Source: Sarcophilus harrisii (Eukaryota; Chordata; Mammalia; Dasyuromorphia; Dasyuridae). Taken from it: a stretch of 64,000 bases of DNA. Made by a program: the position numbers and the translations under genes. The stretch spans positions 261,165,922 to 261,229,921 of the forward strand of contig NC_045427.1 in the NCBI RefSeq assembly GCF_902635505.1. The letters run 5' to 3'. The notes under the pieces were generated by a model. The model did no database searches, was not told the origin of the DNA, and was given only the letters and a program-made list of their open reading frames with translations. Shown piece after piece: positions 49,736-60,745 of the stretch. Position 1 is the first letter of the stretch; each line of letters begins with the position of its first letter.

Positions 49736-51099
49736 AGAAGAGAGTTCAATATGAGATAGATGGCAGGGGAAAGGTCTTTTTCAAGCGTAGGGGAAAGCAT
49801 GAGAAGAGTCAAAGAGACAAGAATGGCGAGATATGCTTCTAAAAAGGTAGACTAAAGCCAGATTTTGAAATCTTCCTATGCCAGACTTTGCATTTTATGT
49901 TTGTACACTATGTTTGCACTTTGTTTAGGAAGTAAATGGGAAAATCACTTTAGGCTTTGGGGCAATTATGGACAGTTGCAGAGAATCCATTTTTCTCTAT
50001 TCCTCCCCTCCTTACCTAGAGTTTCATTTTCATTGTACCAACTCAACTTCCTCTCCAATTGTACCAGTCTTTACAGTAGAGTATGGGCTGGCCTACATGA
50101 GGCCTTTTCAAATTCTGGGAGTCTATGATTTAGTAATACAGTAACCTTCAGATCACAGTGTTTCATGATATTCCAAGCCTCTTACCTCCACCATCATTAC
50201 TCAGAATAATATCCTGGAAATAGACCCCAGGGCCCTGTGTTATGTGACTGGCTTAGCCTGATAGGATAGAAGGTGTGTCTATATGCCAGAAGTTTCCTTA
50301 GTCACTATATATTTCCCAGCACAGCAATGTAAGCAGTGTTTCTGAGGACAGGGGGTTAGCTTTTTGGCAAATCTTAGGTATGGGACTCTGAGAAATCTCT
50401 GCAGTGAGCTCTGATCAGAAATGAGCTAACCCTCCATCCCCTTCTCATCTACACTCAAAATAAAACTAAAGTTTAAGGTCCATTGTCCTCAGTTTTGAGA
50501 ATAGGACATTGAGACATAAAAACCTTTCCAAGGTCATGAAAATAGGAAGAGAATGAGTGTCTTTGTTTAGAACTGTAGGAAATATGTATTTGATTTCCAG
50601 TGTGGATGGCAAAGAAGGAAGAAAAAAGTCCAATGGATTTCCCCTGAACTCCATGGTCCTCCTCTGTTTAATGGACTATAGATTTAGAATAGGAAAATCA
50701 TATACCCAACCTATTCATTTTACAGATTGGTAAAGTGAGATCCAGTGAATTGTTTACACCATATATATAGTAGAAGATACATTGGGTCTCTGGCAGTTCT
50801 AACCTACTCTGTCATATATATTTAGAGTTAGAGGAGGAAAACATCTTGGAAGTCATCTAGACCAAGCCCTGCTTTTTACAGGTGAGAAAATCAGGATCTA
50901 GAGAATGAAAGTCATTTTTCCTGGCATCACAAATATAGTCAATGGAAAAATAGGATTTGAACCTAGGTCCTGTGACTCCAAAGCCAAACTTCCTTTGAAG
51001 TTTGGTGAGCCTTTGGTACTCCTTCTTGCTCTTTAAGGGACTGCTTGGCTTTCTGTTCTCATTACCTGGACATGTATGCAAGCAAAACCTTGGAGAAGT

Positions 51100-52100
51100 G
51101 GCAGATTCTAAGATCTTACCCTAAGTTCTGACTGAAGAAATTATCAAGCCCCTTTTGTTAAGAGGGGCCCAGTGCTACCCATCCCTCTGGCAGTGCTACC
51201 ATCCAGAAAGGCCAAGGCCTTTGGAGCCGGCTGCTCTGACTTCCCTGTGGGTACATTCTGAACCAAAAGAAATAGCAGAGCTGAAAAAAGCTGAGACTTT
51301 AGCACAAAGCAGAGGAGAAGCACAAACAGCCGGAATTAGAAGCTGTCGCTTAAGGGAGAAGAACGCTGACAAGGAGACAGAGCCTCAAGAGAAGTAGCTC
51401 CCCTTCCCCCTCCTTCTTCCATCACACTCCAGCCTCCCAGCCCTACCCCACCTCAGCCTCTTGGTTCCCCTTATCCCTGCTTCTCAGGCAGGGGGAAAGA
51501 GAAAGGCTTTTCAGAAGAGAGCAGCCTGTCTGAATGCCCAGCCTCCCCCTTTCAATCCAGATCCCTCAACCTGTTATGCTGCACTAGCTAGGGAGGGTCA
51601 GACCTGGGCCTTTGTAGCACATGGATAAGAGATCTGCAGAACAAGTCTGGTGGGGGGGAGGCTGAGTCATCAGGGACCACCTTGATTTCTTAATTAGCAA
51701 TAGGACCCCAGAAAGGGAGTAAGGGGCTTTCTTTTGCTTCAAAAGGGGAAACTGAGGCATGGAGCAGGGGAGGGAACAGGTTGTCTTTTCCTAATCAATA
51801 AGCAAGAAATGAAACTTAAGGGTCTTGAACTCCATTATCTTGCTACCACCAGTCTCCTGCTTCTGATGCCCCTGGGAGACACCCTCCCCATCTCTTTCTC
51901 TTATCTTTCCCTGCAATCTGATGAAGACTAAATATGCTGACTGGTGCAAACAAGTGGCATGATTCTAAAATGGCCACTAGAAAATAAGAAAGTAGATAGC
52001 TTCCTTCATCCCTCAAAGAAATTGCCTAATGGCTTAACCCTGTGGAAAGAAGGCCCTCCCTTACAGAAGCTAATCCAACTTCTGCTGTAAAAGTGGCTGT
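51100..52100. other. Repeat-poor intergenic block
   Basis: About 1 kb without recognisable repeats, between ANKRD63 and PLCB2. It contains a GATAAG (about 51624), an AP-1/NF-E2-like gctgagtcat (51661) and a homeobox-like ttaattag (about 51691). Such motifs are common by chance. Confidence 0.3.
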
Positions 52101-52624
52101 CTAGATCCAACTTTAATCATTGTCATAGCCTGGGCTAAAGAAACCAGGATACCTCAGAGAGGAAAAAATAAGACAGCCTTTCCCCAATTCCTCTACCCAA
52201 CCCCCCTTCCCCAACATCTTTAGACAGTTTGAGTCAGAAACTAGAAGATACTCTGATTCAATGCCATCCTGGCCTCTTACTCTGACCCAGCCCCACATGC
52301 TTAATCCCTGTTGGAATTCCTACCATCCTGCTCCCCTGAGCACCAGGAAATAAAATTAAGGTTTCTATCTATATACAGAGGCTGACTTCAAGAAAGGATG
52401 CTGGATATTTGGAAGGAAGGGTAAAAGAAAAAAGAATGCCATGAAAAGGAATGCTCCTGCTGCTGGAGGACAGAGCTGAGAGATGTAGTTGCTCTGAGGT
52501 AGATCATGGATGAATTTAGTACTTGAGGCAGGACCTTCTCTCCTTGCTGGGGCGAGAAAGGAAGAGGGATGGCAGGTAATTAATCCACTGAATCCTGTAT
52601 AGTTTTAGATCCAGAAAGGACCTT

Positions 52625-53075
52625 TGATTTGCTGTCCAGTTGTTTCAATCTCTTCTGACTCTTTGTGATCCCATCTGGAATTTTCTTGGCAGAGATATTA
52701 GGGTAGTTAGTTTTTCCTTCTCCAGCTCTTTTTACAGATGAGGAAGCTGAGGCAGATGGGGCTAAATGCCCTGTCTAGGGTCACACAGCTAATAAGTGTC
52801 CAAGGCCAGATTTTAACTAAGAAGATGAGTTCTTGACTCCAAGCCCAACACTCTATCTATTTCAACACCTATCTGTCCTTAAGGAATCTTAAAGGACCTC
52901 TAGTCCAAACCCTATCCTCTGTCTCTGACACTTTCAAGTTGAAGAAACTTAGAAATAGCCTATTAAATCATTTGCCCAGGATTACATAGAAAAATGACAG
53001 AGTTAAGATTTGAACCCAGGTCCTCTGACTCCAGATCCAGAGCTCTTTCTACCACATCAAAGCTGTCTATTAGCT
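52625..53075 (-). repeat. CORE-SINE followed by MIR-type SINE, both reverse
   Basis: 52630-52880: gctgtccagttgtttcaatc, ttttcttggcagagatatt, agatgaggaagctgaggc, ggtcacacagctaataag. 52900-53070: aatcatttgcccaggattac, tttgaacccaggtcctctg. Confidence 0.8.
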
Positions 53076-53145
53076 GCAGCGCTGATTTCATCAAGCCTGG
53101 ATTATAGAGATGCATATCCCCAGACAGTCAGGCAGGCAGTCGATA

Positions 53146-53430
53146 AATAGTAAGTGTGCCATTAAGTGATAGTATGTTCTTTCTGTGTGCCACTAAGTAA
53201 CAGTAAAACACTTACTATGTGCCACTAAGTGACAGTAAAGCACTTACTATGTGCCACTAAGTAACAGTGTTTACTGTGTGCCACTGACAGTAAAGCACTT
53301 ACTATGTGCCACTAAGTAACAGTTTTTACTGTGTGCCACTAAGTGACAGTAAAGCACTTACTGTGTGCCACTAAGTAATAGTAAGTGCTTTCTGCATGCC
53401 AGTAAGTAATAGTAAGTGTTTACTGTATGC
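53146..53430. repeat. Minisatellite, about nine 25-34 bp units
   Basis: Units begin gtgccactaagt and run through ga/aacagtaaagcacttactat. Lengths vary by small internal losses. The unit resembles the taagcacttactatgtgcc start of the old mammalian repeat, whose continuation (aaatacaaagaaaagcaaaa, tcaaggagctcacaatct) follows directly at 53435-53495. Confidence 0.9.
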
Positions 53431-54904
53431 TTCTTGGAAATACAAAGAAAAGCAAAAGGCAGTCCTTGCTTTCAAGGAGCTCACAATCTTATTTATTCCG
53501 TTTCCTAAAGGCACACTGCTAACTCCCTTATGAGGGAGAGGCAAGAAACAAACAGCCATGTACAAACAAGATATATCCAGGATAAATTGGAGGTAACCAA
53601 CAGCAGGAAGGCACTAGTCCGAGTCAGGAGATGCCAGTATTATGTTCAAGGAACAATGCCACTGGATAGAAGAATCTAGACAAGTGCAGCCAGGTTGGCA
53701 GTATCCCTGAGACCAAGGCCCCTGGAGGATGCCCCTTGTTTGTGTACTTTCCTGTACCCCAGGTGTTGCCAGCTGATGGCATCCTCTGTAACTGGAAGCC
53801 AAGAAAACAACTGCTTCCTGGCATTCCCCACACTTGGGATAAGCTCTTCCCAATCAGACCAAGAGAGCTCAGAATAGCACAAGGCTCTCAGAGGAAGACG
53901 GAGCAAGTGACAGCCCACAGCAACCATCATGGGAAGTGGAAATTGCTGAGGTTCTCATCACTCCTTAGGATGAGACCTTTATGGGTCAGGTAATTCATTA
54001 GTTAGGATTAATCTGATGGCAAGGATACAAAATCAGAAGAACTGAGTTCACATTTAAGGTCTGCTTTTGGGGAAGTCAGTTTCTGATCCTTAGTTTCATC
54101 TAAGAAGTTGGTATGATTCAGGAGGATCATTGATGAAAGAATGCTATCCATCTCCTGGCAAAGAGGTAATATCGGTTTTAGATACTCTCAATATGGGAAT
54201 CTTGTTTTGCTTAACTATGGTTTGTTGCAAAGGCTTTTGCTTTTGCTTTATTTCCTAGTGGGGAAAGGGGTAGTGGCAGAGAGAAAAAATACTTGGTCAC
54301 AGGAAAACTTTTAAAATTCATTAATAAAAAACCACAAGGTTGATCTCATTGATGTTCCTATGATTAGTATATGCCCTTGTGAGAGAATAAGGTCCTGACA
54401 GAATTGATTAGAAAAATGGTAATTAGAATAGAGAAGGCAAATTATAATGGGGAAGGGACATGGAAGTACTAGAAAAATTGTGTCCATTTTCTAGTTGTTT
54501 CTTGGATGTACTTCTTGAGAGAAGAATTGGTTTCACACACAAGTCAAAAGAGTGATTACCTACAGCAACGTTCATGGTATGATTTGAGGGGTGGAAATAG
54601 CTGAGATTCTCACTATTAACATTATCCCTTTATTGGCTTGGATAAAGCATTGACAGAGATTTTTTTCCTGTTGTATTTTTGTGACAAACATTTGGTAGTA
54701 AATTTGCTTCCAAACCCAGAGAAAAGACACTGCCTGCAGGATAACTATCAAAACTGCCCCCAAGGAAAAGCCCTGGCAGAGGCGGTGGGAAGAACCCTTC
54801 TCTTCTTCCTAAGAAAGGGATTCTCTGGAGTAGCTATAGTTCTTAGAGCTATAAGACATAACTTGAGGTTTTAGGGTAGAGTGAAGAAGTGGAGAGAGTT
54901 TATC

Positions 54905-55065
54905 TTTTATCAGGAACATTCCAGCCCACCTCACAATTGAGTCATCATCCTACTGGCTCCTTGATCTAGAAAAGAACCTTAGGCTTTAGTAGATAATAGC
55001 AGTCTTTAATGGAATCAAAAAGAAAACAAATAATAAATAATCTGAAATGATATGGGACAGAGAGT
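54905..55065. repeat. Copy A of a local two-copy sequence
   Basis: Matches 56530-56665 in the same orientation: ctactggctccttgatctag, gtctttaatggaatcaaaa, then an A-rich continuation and atgatatggga. Family unknown. Confidence 0.55.
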
Positions 55066-56128
55066 GACTCTTCCTCCCCAGTCTTGCCTGGCCACGGATG
55101 ATTTTGCCCATCCCTCAGAAGCAGTTTCCTCTGATGGAGATTGTGGGGGTGAAGAGAGAGGAACCTTTATCTAAGGGCTTGGAGGCCTGTGAGTTCTATC
55201 ATAGTTTCTTGAAGTCCATAGGCAAAAAGAAAGGATGGAGAGAGGTTGAGAGAAGGGGGGCTGCAGAATGAATGAGCCAGGTCAAGGGAAAGAATGAGAT
55301 AATCATAAAATCTTATAGTTAGTTATCTTCAGGACAAGGGAGGTGAGGAGGGAAGGATGATCCGAGTACTGGATGAGCTCTAGACATTGGGGTTTCTTGA
55401 ATCATTCATCTACCCCCTCACTGCTACCTCTTAGACTGTTTTCTGGATCCTAAGGAACCAAGGGGTCAGGAAAGGCAGGGTACTCCTTCTGAGTCATCCT
55501 CTCTCAGTAGGTGACAAGGAGAAAGGGATATCTGATCCTTCTATCCTGGGAAGAACCCTTAATCTGAAACAGTTCCAAGCCAGGAAAAATTCAATACAAT
55601 TTAAGGATATGGATTCTGGGTTCACCTAGCAGGAAAGATCTATCCAGAGCCCAGAACTGGAAGGAGTAATCCTGGATTTTCCTTGAGAATTGACAACAGT
55701 AGAAGAGAACTAATTTGGATAAGGGGCAAAGACAAATAAAAGCACTTTGATTAACACAAGCACAATTAATCACAGAGGCTGGCTCTTCTGACAGATCCCA
55801 AGATCCATTCAGGTCAGAAATGTTCTTTGTCCCAGTCCTGACCAGTGCTGACTCCTAAGGGATTGTCCTCAAACTGCACCCCACCCTTTCTGCCTCTTGA
55901 TCTTTGTCCCAGAGAGTTGAATGTGAGAAACTGTAGATGGGCCTGTTACAGCCCCCACTTCCCTCTGGCTACTATGTGCTCTGTACTCTGTACAGAGTAC
56001 TATGTACTCTGGACTCCTTTTATGTTAAAGGAACATGGGCAGGTATCTCAGTGAAACAACAGGGTGTGAGGCTTATTTCCTAGCTGAAGTCCTGCCTCAT
56101 CCCAGAATAGGAGGGGAGAGCTTTAGAT
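55005..56128 (-). other. PLCB2: PLCB2 3' UTR (probable extent)
   Basis: Sequence after the TAA. The first reasonable signal on this strand is ATTAAA at 55005-55010; AATAAA hexamers follow at 54629-54634 and 54247-54252, so the UTR may be longer. The true end cannot be decided from sequence alone. Confidence 0.45.
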
Positions 56129-56329
56129 TTAGAGACGGCTATCTAGCTGGGAAGAAGCTTCGTTTGGGCAAGATGTCTCCTCTGAAGGTTCCTCTACAAC
56201 ACTGGGGATCTCCAGCTTCTTGTCTTGGTCATCTTGGGGGAAACTGAGGCAGCATCTCACCGCCTCCTTCACCTTAGCTTCCAGGCCCTTCATCTGCTCC
56301 TCATATTCAGACAGTGCCTCTTGCTGGAA
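56129..56329 (-). CDS. PLCB2: PLCB2 last coding exon (C-terminus and TAA)
   Basis: 66 codons plus TAA at 56129-56131; acceptor tccctatag. It encodes [32 protein letters not shown], then a poorly conserved acidic tail ending in DSRL. Human PLCB2 also ends in SRL, so the PDZ-type C-terminus is kept although the tail before it has diverged. Confidence 0.94.
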   Translation of the reverse strand, partial: FQQEALSEYEEQMKGLEAKVKEAVRCCLSFPQDDQDKKLEIPSVVEEPSEETSCPNEASSQLDSRL

Positions 56330-59300
56330 CTATAGGGACAACATAGAGCAGAGACTAGATCAGAGAGAGAGAGTGGTCAGATGCCCCATCTTTTCACTTT
56401 GCTTTACTTCCCATCACCCTAAACTCAGACTCCAACAATGGAATAAGACAAGCCTCAGCCTGTTATGACCTCCCATAGGCCTAAAGGTGCTATGGCACCT
56501 TGCACAGTCTTTGGAAACACTACACCTGTGGGAAGAGGAGAACTGAGCCATCTTTCTACTGGCCCCTTGATCTAGAACAGAATCAGTAAATAATACTGGT
56601 CTTTAATGGAGTCAAAACACAAATTGTAAAGAAGATTTCAGTGAATGGATATGGAGGAAAGGAAAAAACCAAGAAAACAATATACATATAACCAAAATGG
56701 TACCAGGAAAACCACACAAAGAAAAATAAATAAATAAAATAAAAGGAAAACCACACTAAAGAAATCATCAGTTTAATGACCAATCTTGACTTCAGAAGAC
56801 TAATGATAGAGTGAGGACTACAGGTGTGGAATGAAGCATATCTTCTTAGATAAGATCCACTCAGATAATTTGATTTGCATAATTGTACTCCCTCACACCC
56901 CTGAGAGAGGGGTGGGTGTGAGGAGATTATCCCAATGTAAAAAAATTGTTTCCAAGTATACTAATGGCTATAATCTGTTTAATGTGAAGCCCAGAGCCCC
57001 AGAACTTTTCCCTAAGTGTCCTAAGACAGGATTATTATAGGGCACCTGAGCTAAGACCACTGAAATTAAGGTGGAGGGATAAAGCAAGAAGCAGAGCCTT
57101 ACCTTTTTCTCCTTCTCCCTAATCTGCTCCAAGCAAGCTGCCTGTTTTTCTTCCAGCCTCTCCTGGTGTCTCTCCAGGGTCTCTGTCATCTAGGCAGTAA
57201 GAGGGGTCCCCAAGAGGAGACCAATGGAAGTCTCAAGCCCATTCTCAACAAGATCCATTTGGTTCTCCTTCTCCAGTCTCCAATTCCCTCCTAATTCCCT
57301 GGTCTCAGAAAGGCTTCTCCTTCATATGCTGTTCCTCACCCACCCAGGAGGGCTGTTCAGAAAATAGACTGGTACCCACAACCTCTTCAGCCCAAACCAA
57401 TAGAATAACTAAGCTTAGAACAAGGGCAAATTCTGAATATATCTCCCCTACTAATGTCAAAGACACTTGGAGAAGGGGAAAGGGAAAGATGAGTTTAAAT
57501 TGATGTCTAAATGACTCCTAGACCTAGTCCCTCTCTCCATCCTTCCAGTTAGGAGAGGAGTAAGCTTGTGCCTACCTGGAACAGAAGTGGGATTAGATTT
57601 TACAGGAGACTACTTGCCTGTTTGATGATGTGAACCACTTCCTGTATATGTGAGTTGTTAATTTCTCTCTTCAGTCTAGGAAAGGGAACAGATGAGGAAA
57701 GTGAACAGGAAGATTCTATTGAAAAGGAAATCCTACTCAGGTGAATCTGAGATTGCTTGGGGAAGGGAAACATCCCAGGATGGGCAGGGATAAGTCCAAA
57801 GGATCTGGTATCAGTGTCAAAAGAGGGAGAGCTAGGAACCCTGGCTCCTCCACCCTCACCTCTCCTGGGCCATCTTGTCACTGGTGATCTTGCTCATGGC
57901 CTGAATCCGTTCTAGCCTTTTGACTTCAAGCTTCTTCTTCATTTCTTTGGTGTTGCTGCCAGAGGAGAGAAGTTATGATAGTAGAGTCAGACCTGAGAAT
58001 CTTGAGAGGCAACATGTCATAGCCATGTTGGATACAAAGTCATGATGACCTGAATTCAAGTCCTGCTTCAGACACCCACTATTTCTGAGATGCTGGGCAA
58101 GTATTATAACACTTTGTACCTCAGTTTCCTCATCTGTAAGATGGGAGAATTGTACTCCAAAGATCCCTAAGTCTGAGCTAAATGAATCTATTTGACTTCC
58201 TAGAAAGAGAGAAAGAATTTACAAGAACTGTTACTGAGCAAAACAAGAAGAACCAGAAATACAGTGTATCCAGTAACTGCAAGATTGTGCAATGATCAAC
58301 TATGAAACACTTGGGCGTTTCAGTGATCCAGGACATTTCCAATAAGCTTTGTATAGAAAATACCATTGCATCCAGAGAGAGAACTATGGAGAATGAATGT
58401 AAATAAGCACATGCTATGTTCACTTTTTAAATTTTTCTTCTGGTTTTTTTTGGTGGTTTTTCCCTTTTGTTCTAATTTTTTTCTCCTAACATGATTCATA
58501 AAGAAAAGTGTATTTTTAAAATTAATGTACCTGTATAGCCAGAAAACAAGAAAAAAAGAAAAACAAGAAAGGGGGGCAGGGGAGAACACCTGCAGCATCT
58601 TCCATCTTGGCCTACCCTCCATACCTTTCTGCAGACTCCTTGAGAGCTTTAAGCTCAACAGCTTGTCTCTCCTGGGCCAGCTCCATCACTTTGGCGATTT
58701 GCTGTGGAAAAGAAAGTACAGAGAGAAGAGCTTAGAGGAAAGACTTTCCTACTGATCCTCCCTGTCCTTAAACACTTGCTGTTGAGGGAAAGAAAGGGAA
58801 ATGACAGAGAATCATTTCAGTTAAGGGAGACCCCCTCATACAAGGAAAGAACACTGGATTTGGATCAGAGGGCAAGGGTTCCAGGAATCTCCACTCCAGC
58901 ATTAACTATATAGCCTTGGCCATGTAACTTCATTTCTATATGTCTCAGTTTCCTCATCTGTAAAATGAGGAATTAAGTAAATCTGTAAATTGAGTTAGAG
59001 CAGGAACCACTCTTGTGGTTGAGACAATTTTTCTTTTTTAGAATAAAATTTTTTAAATGTATAAAATAAAATACAAAAGAAGTTAATTATATTGAAATAC
59101 ACTTGTCAAAAATTTTTTTAAAGTTTAAAGTCCAAATTAATACCCTAGACTAGCTGATCTCTGAGGTCTCTTCCATCTTCAAATCTGTACTCTTATTCTG
59201 GGAGCTGACATCTGGGTAATATTCCTCCCCTTGGACTACAATGTTTTCTGATACTTGGGGGTGGAAGAGGGGTCGACACAGATAATCTATCTTCTGGCAA

Positions 59301-60701
59301 AATGGCCTGGTGGGTGCCATGTCTTCTAGTGGCCTTCAGCAAGAGGACCCAAATGCCAGGCTTTGATTTCCCAGGATTCCTGGTGCATATACCTCTGTGC
59401 CATGCTGTTCCTTGCGTTTCATGATGCTTTCATACTGCTCCTCTCCTTGCTGGTACAATTCTGTCTCCAGCTTCTCCTTCAGCTCTCGAATACGTCCATC
59501 TATACTTTCTGGCCCCTCCATTGGCCCCTGCCCAGCCTCACGGGTGTCCTCCCAAGGCAAGTTTCTACAATGTCCAAAGAAATGCAAGACATTGAGGACC
59601 CTTTTCTGGGTTTTCTAAGCCCCCGGTCAATGTCCAAAGTAGAGGGGATCAGCAGCCTCTTCTATTTGGATACAGAGATATAAGAAATGGGACCAGGGAT
59701 CCATGGATCAGGTACAAAGTCCATCCTGACCGTTACCTCTTCTTCCGGGATCCCTTTGTGACAGACAACTTCCTGCATCCACCTTGGGTGGTCAGTTCAG
59801 ACTGTAAGCAGGCATATTTTTGCAGGAGTTCTTCCCAGCGCCGGACTCCCCGTCTTTCCAGTTCCCGAAGCTCCTTTTCCTGTCTTTTCTGAAGCTTCAG
59901 GAACCCTTTCAACTGCTGTAGCTCCTCCAGGCTGGCTGTCTGAGGTTCTGTGAAACCCAAGAAGGATGGATGGGAGGTATGGGAGGGGAGACATATAATT
60001 TGTTACAACATATAAGGGAAGAGAGGGGCCTTTTTGTGTCTCAGTGAAAAGCCCTTCTGCCTAACATTTTAAGAAGGAAGGAAGAAAGGAAAGAAGGAAG
60101 GAAAAAGGAAGGAAAGAAGGAAGGAAAAAAGGAAAGAAGGAAGAAAAGAAGGAAGGAAGGAAGGAAAGAAGGAAGGAAGGAAGGAAGGAAGGAAGGAAGG
60201 AAGGAAGGAAGGAAGGAAAGGAAAGGAAAGGAAAGAAAGAAGAGAGGGAAGGAGGAAGAGAGGGAGGAAGGGAGGGAGGAAGGAAGGAAGTTAAGAATTA
60301 TTTCTTTGATTAAGCATCTACTATATGTCAGGCACTAGGACCAATCAGATGCAGCACTTTACAATTATCTTATTTTGTTCTCACAACAACCTAACAACTG
60401 AAGTAATCCAAAGGTAGAATGGACTGCCTAGGAAGTGGAGGATTCCACCCCAGAGTGTGGAGGAACCAGCTTGAAATGGCATTGGGTAATCAATTATTAA
60501 ATTTTCAATGCAAGCATTTACACCTCAGAAATTGCCAAATGATAAAGATGAGAACTCAGTTCCCTATTGTGTTGGTTGTATAGACTGAAAAAAGTGATAA
60601 CAAAAATATTGATAATGAAAATTAAATTCAAAAGTGTCATTTACATTTTCTTTTTTTGGATAAAAATTAGCCATTTAAAGCATTAAACATTTAGCCACTG
60701 A

Positions 60702-60745
<44 letters not shown>

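Larger units (their letters stand above)
46800..55000. other. ANKRD63-PLCB2 intergenic region
   Basis: No gene found. It contains SINEs, old repeat pieces, a minisatellite (53146-53430), a GC-richer non-repeat stretch (53680-53920) and a repeat-poor block (51100-52100). Short frames lack protein signals. Confidence 0.6.

Noticed and set aside
53614-53993. Overlapping frames of 60-85 codons on both strands in a GC-richer stretch
   Set aside because: No protein motif, no splice pattern and no consistent strand. Treated as noncoding.
57103-57189. Separate small gene starting at the [10 protein letters not shown] methionine
   Set aside because: It is an internal PLCB2 exon with acceptor and donor; the ATG follows the splice site by chance.
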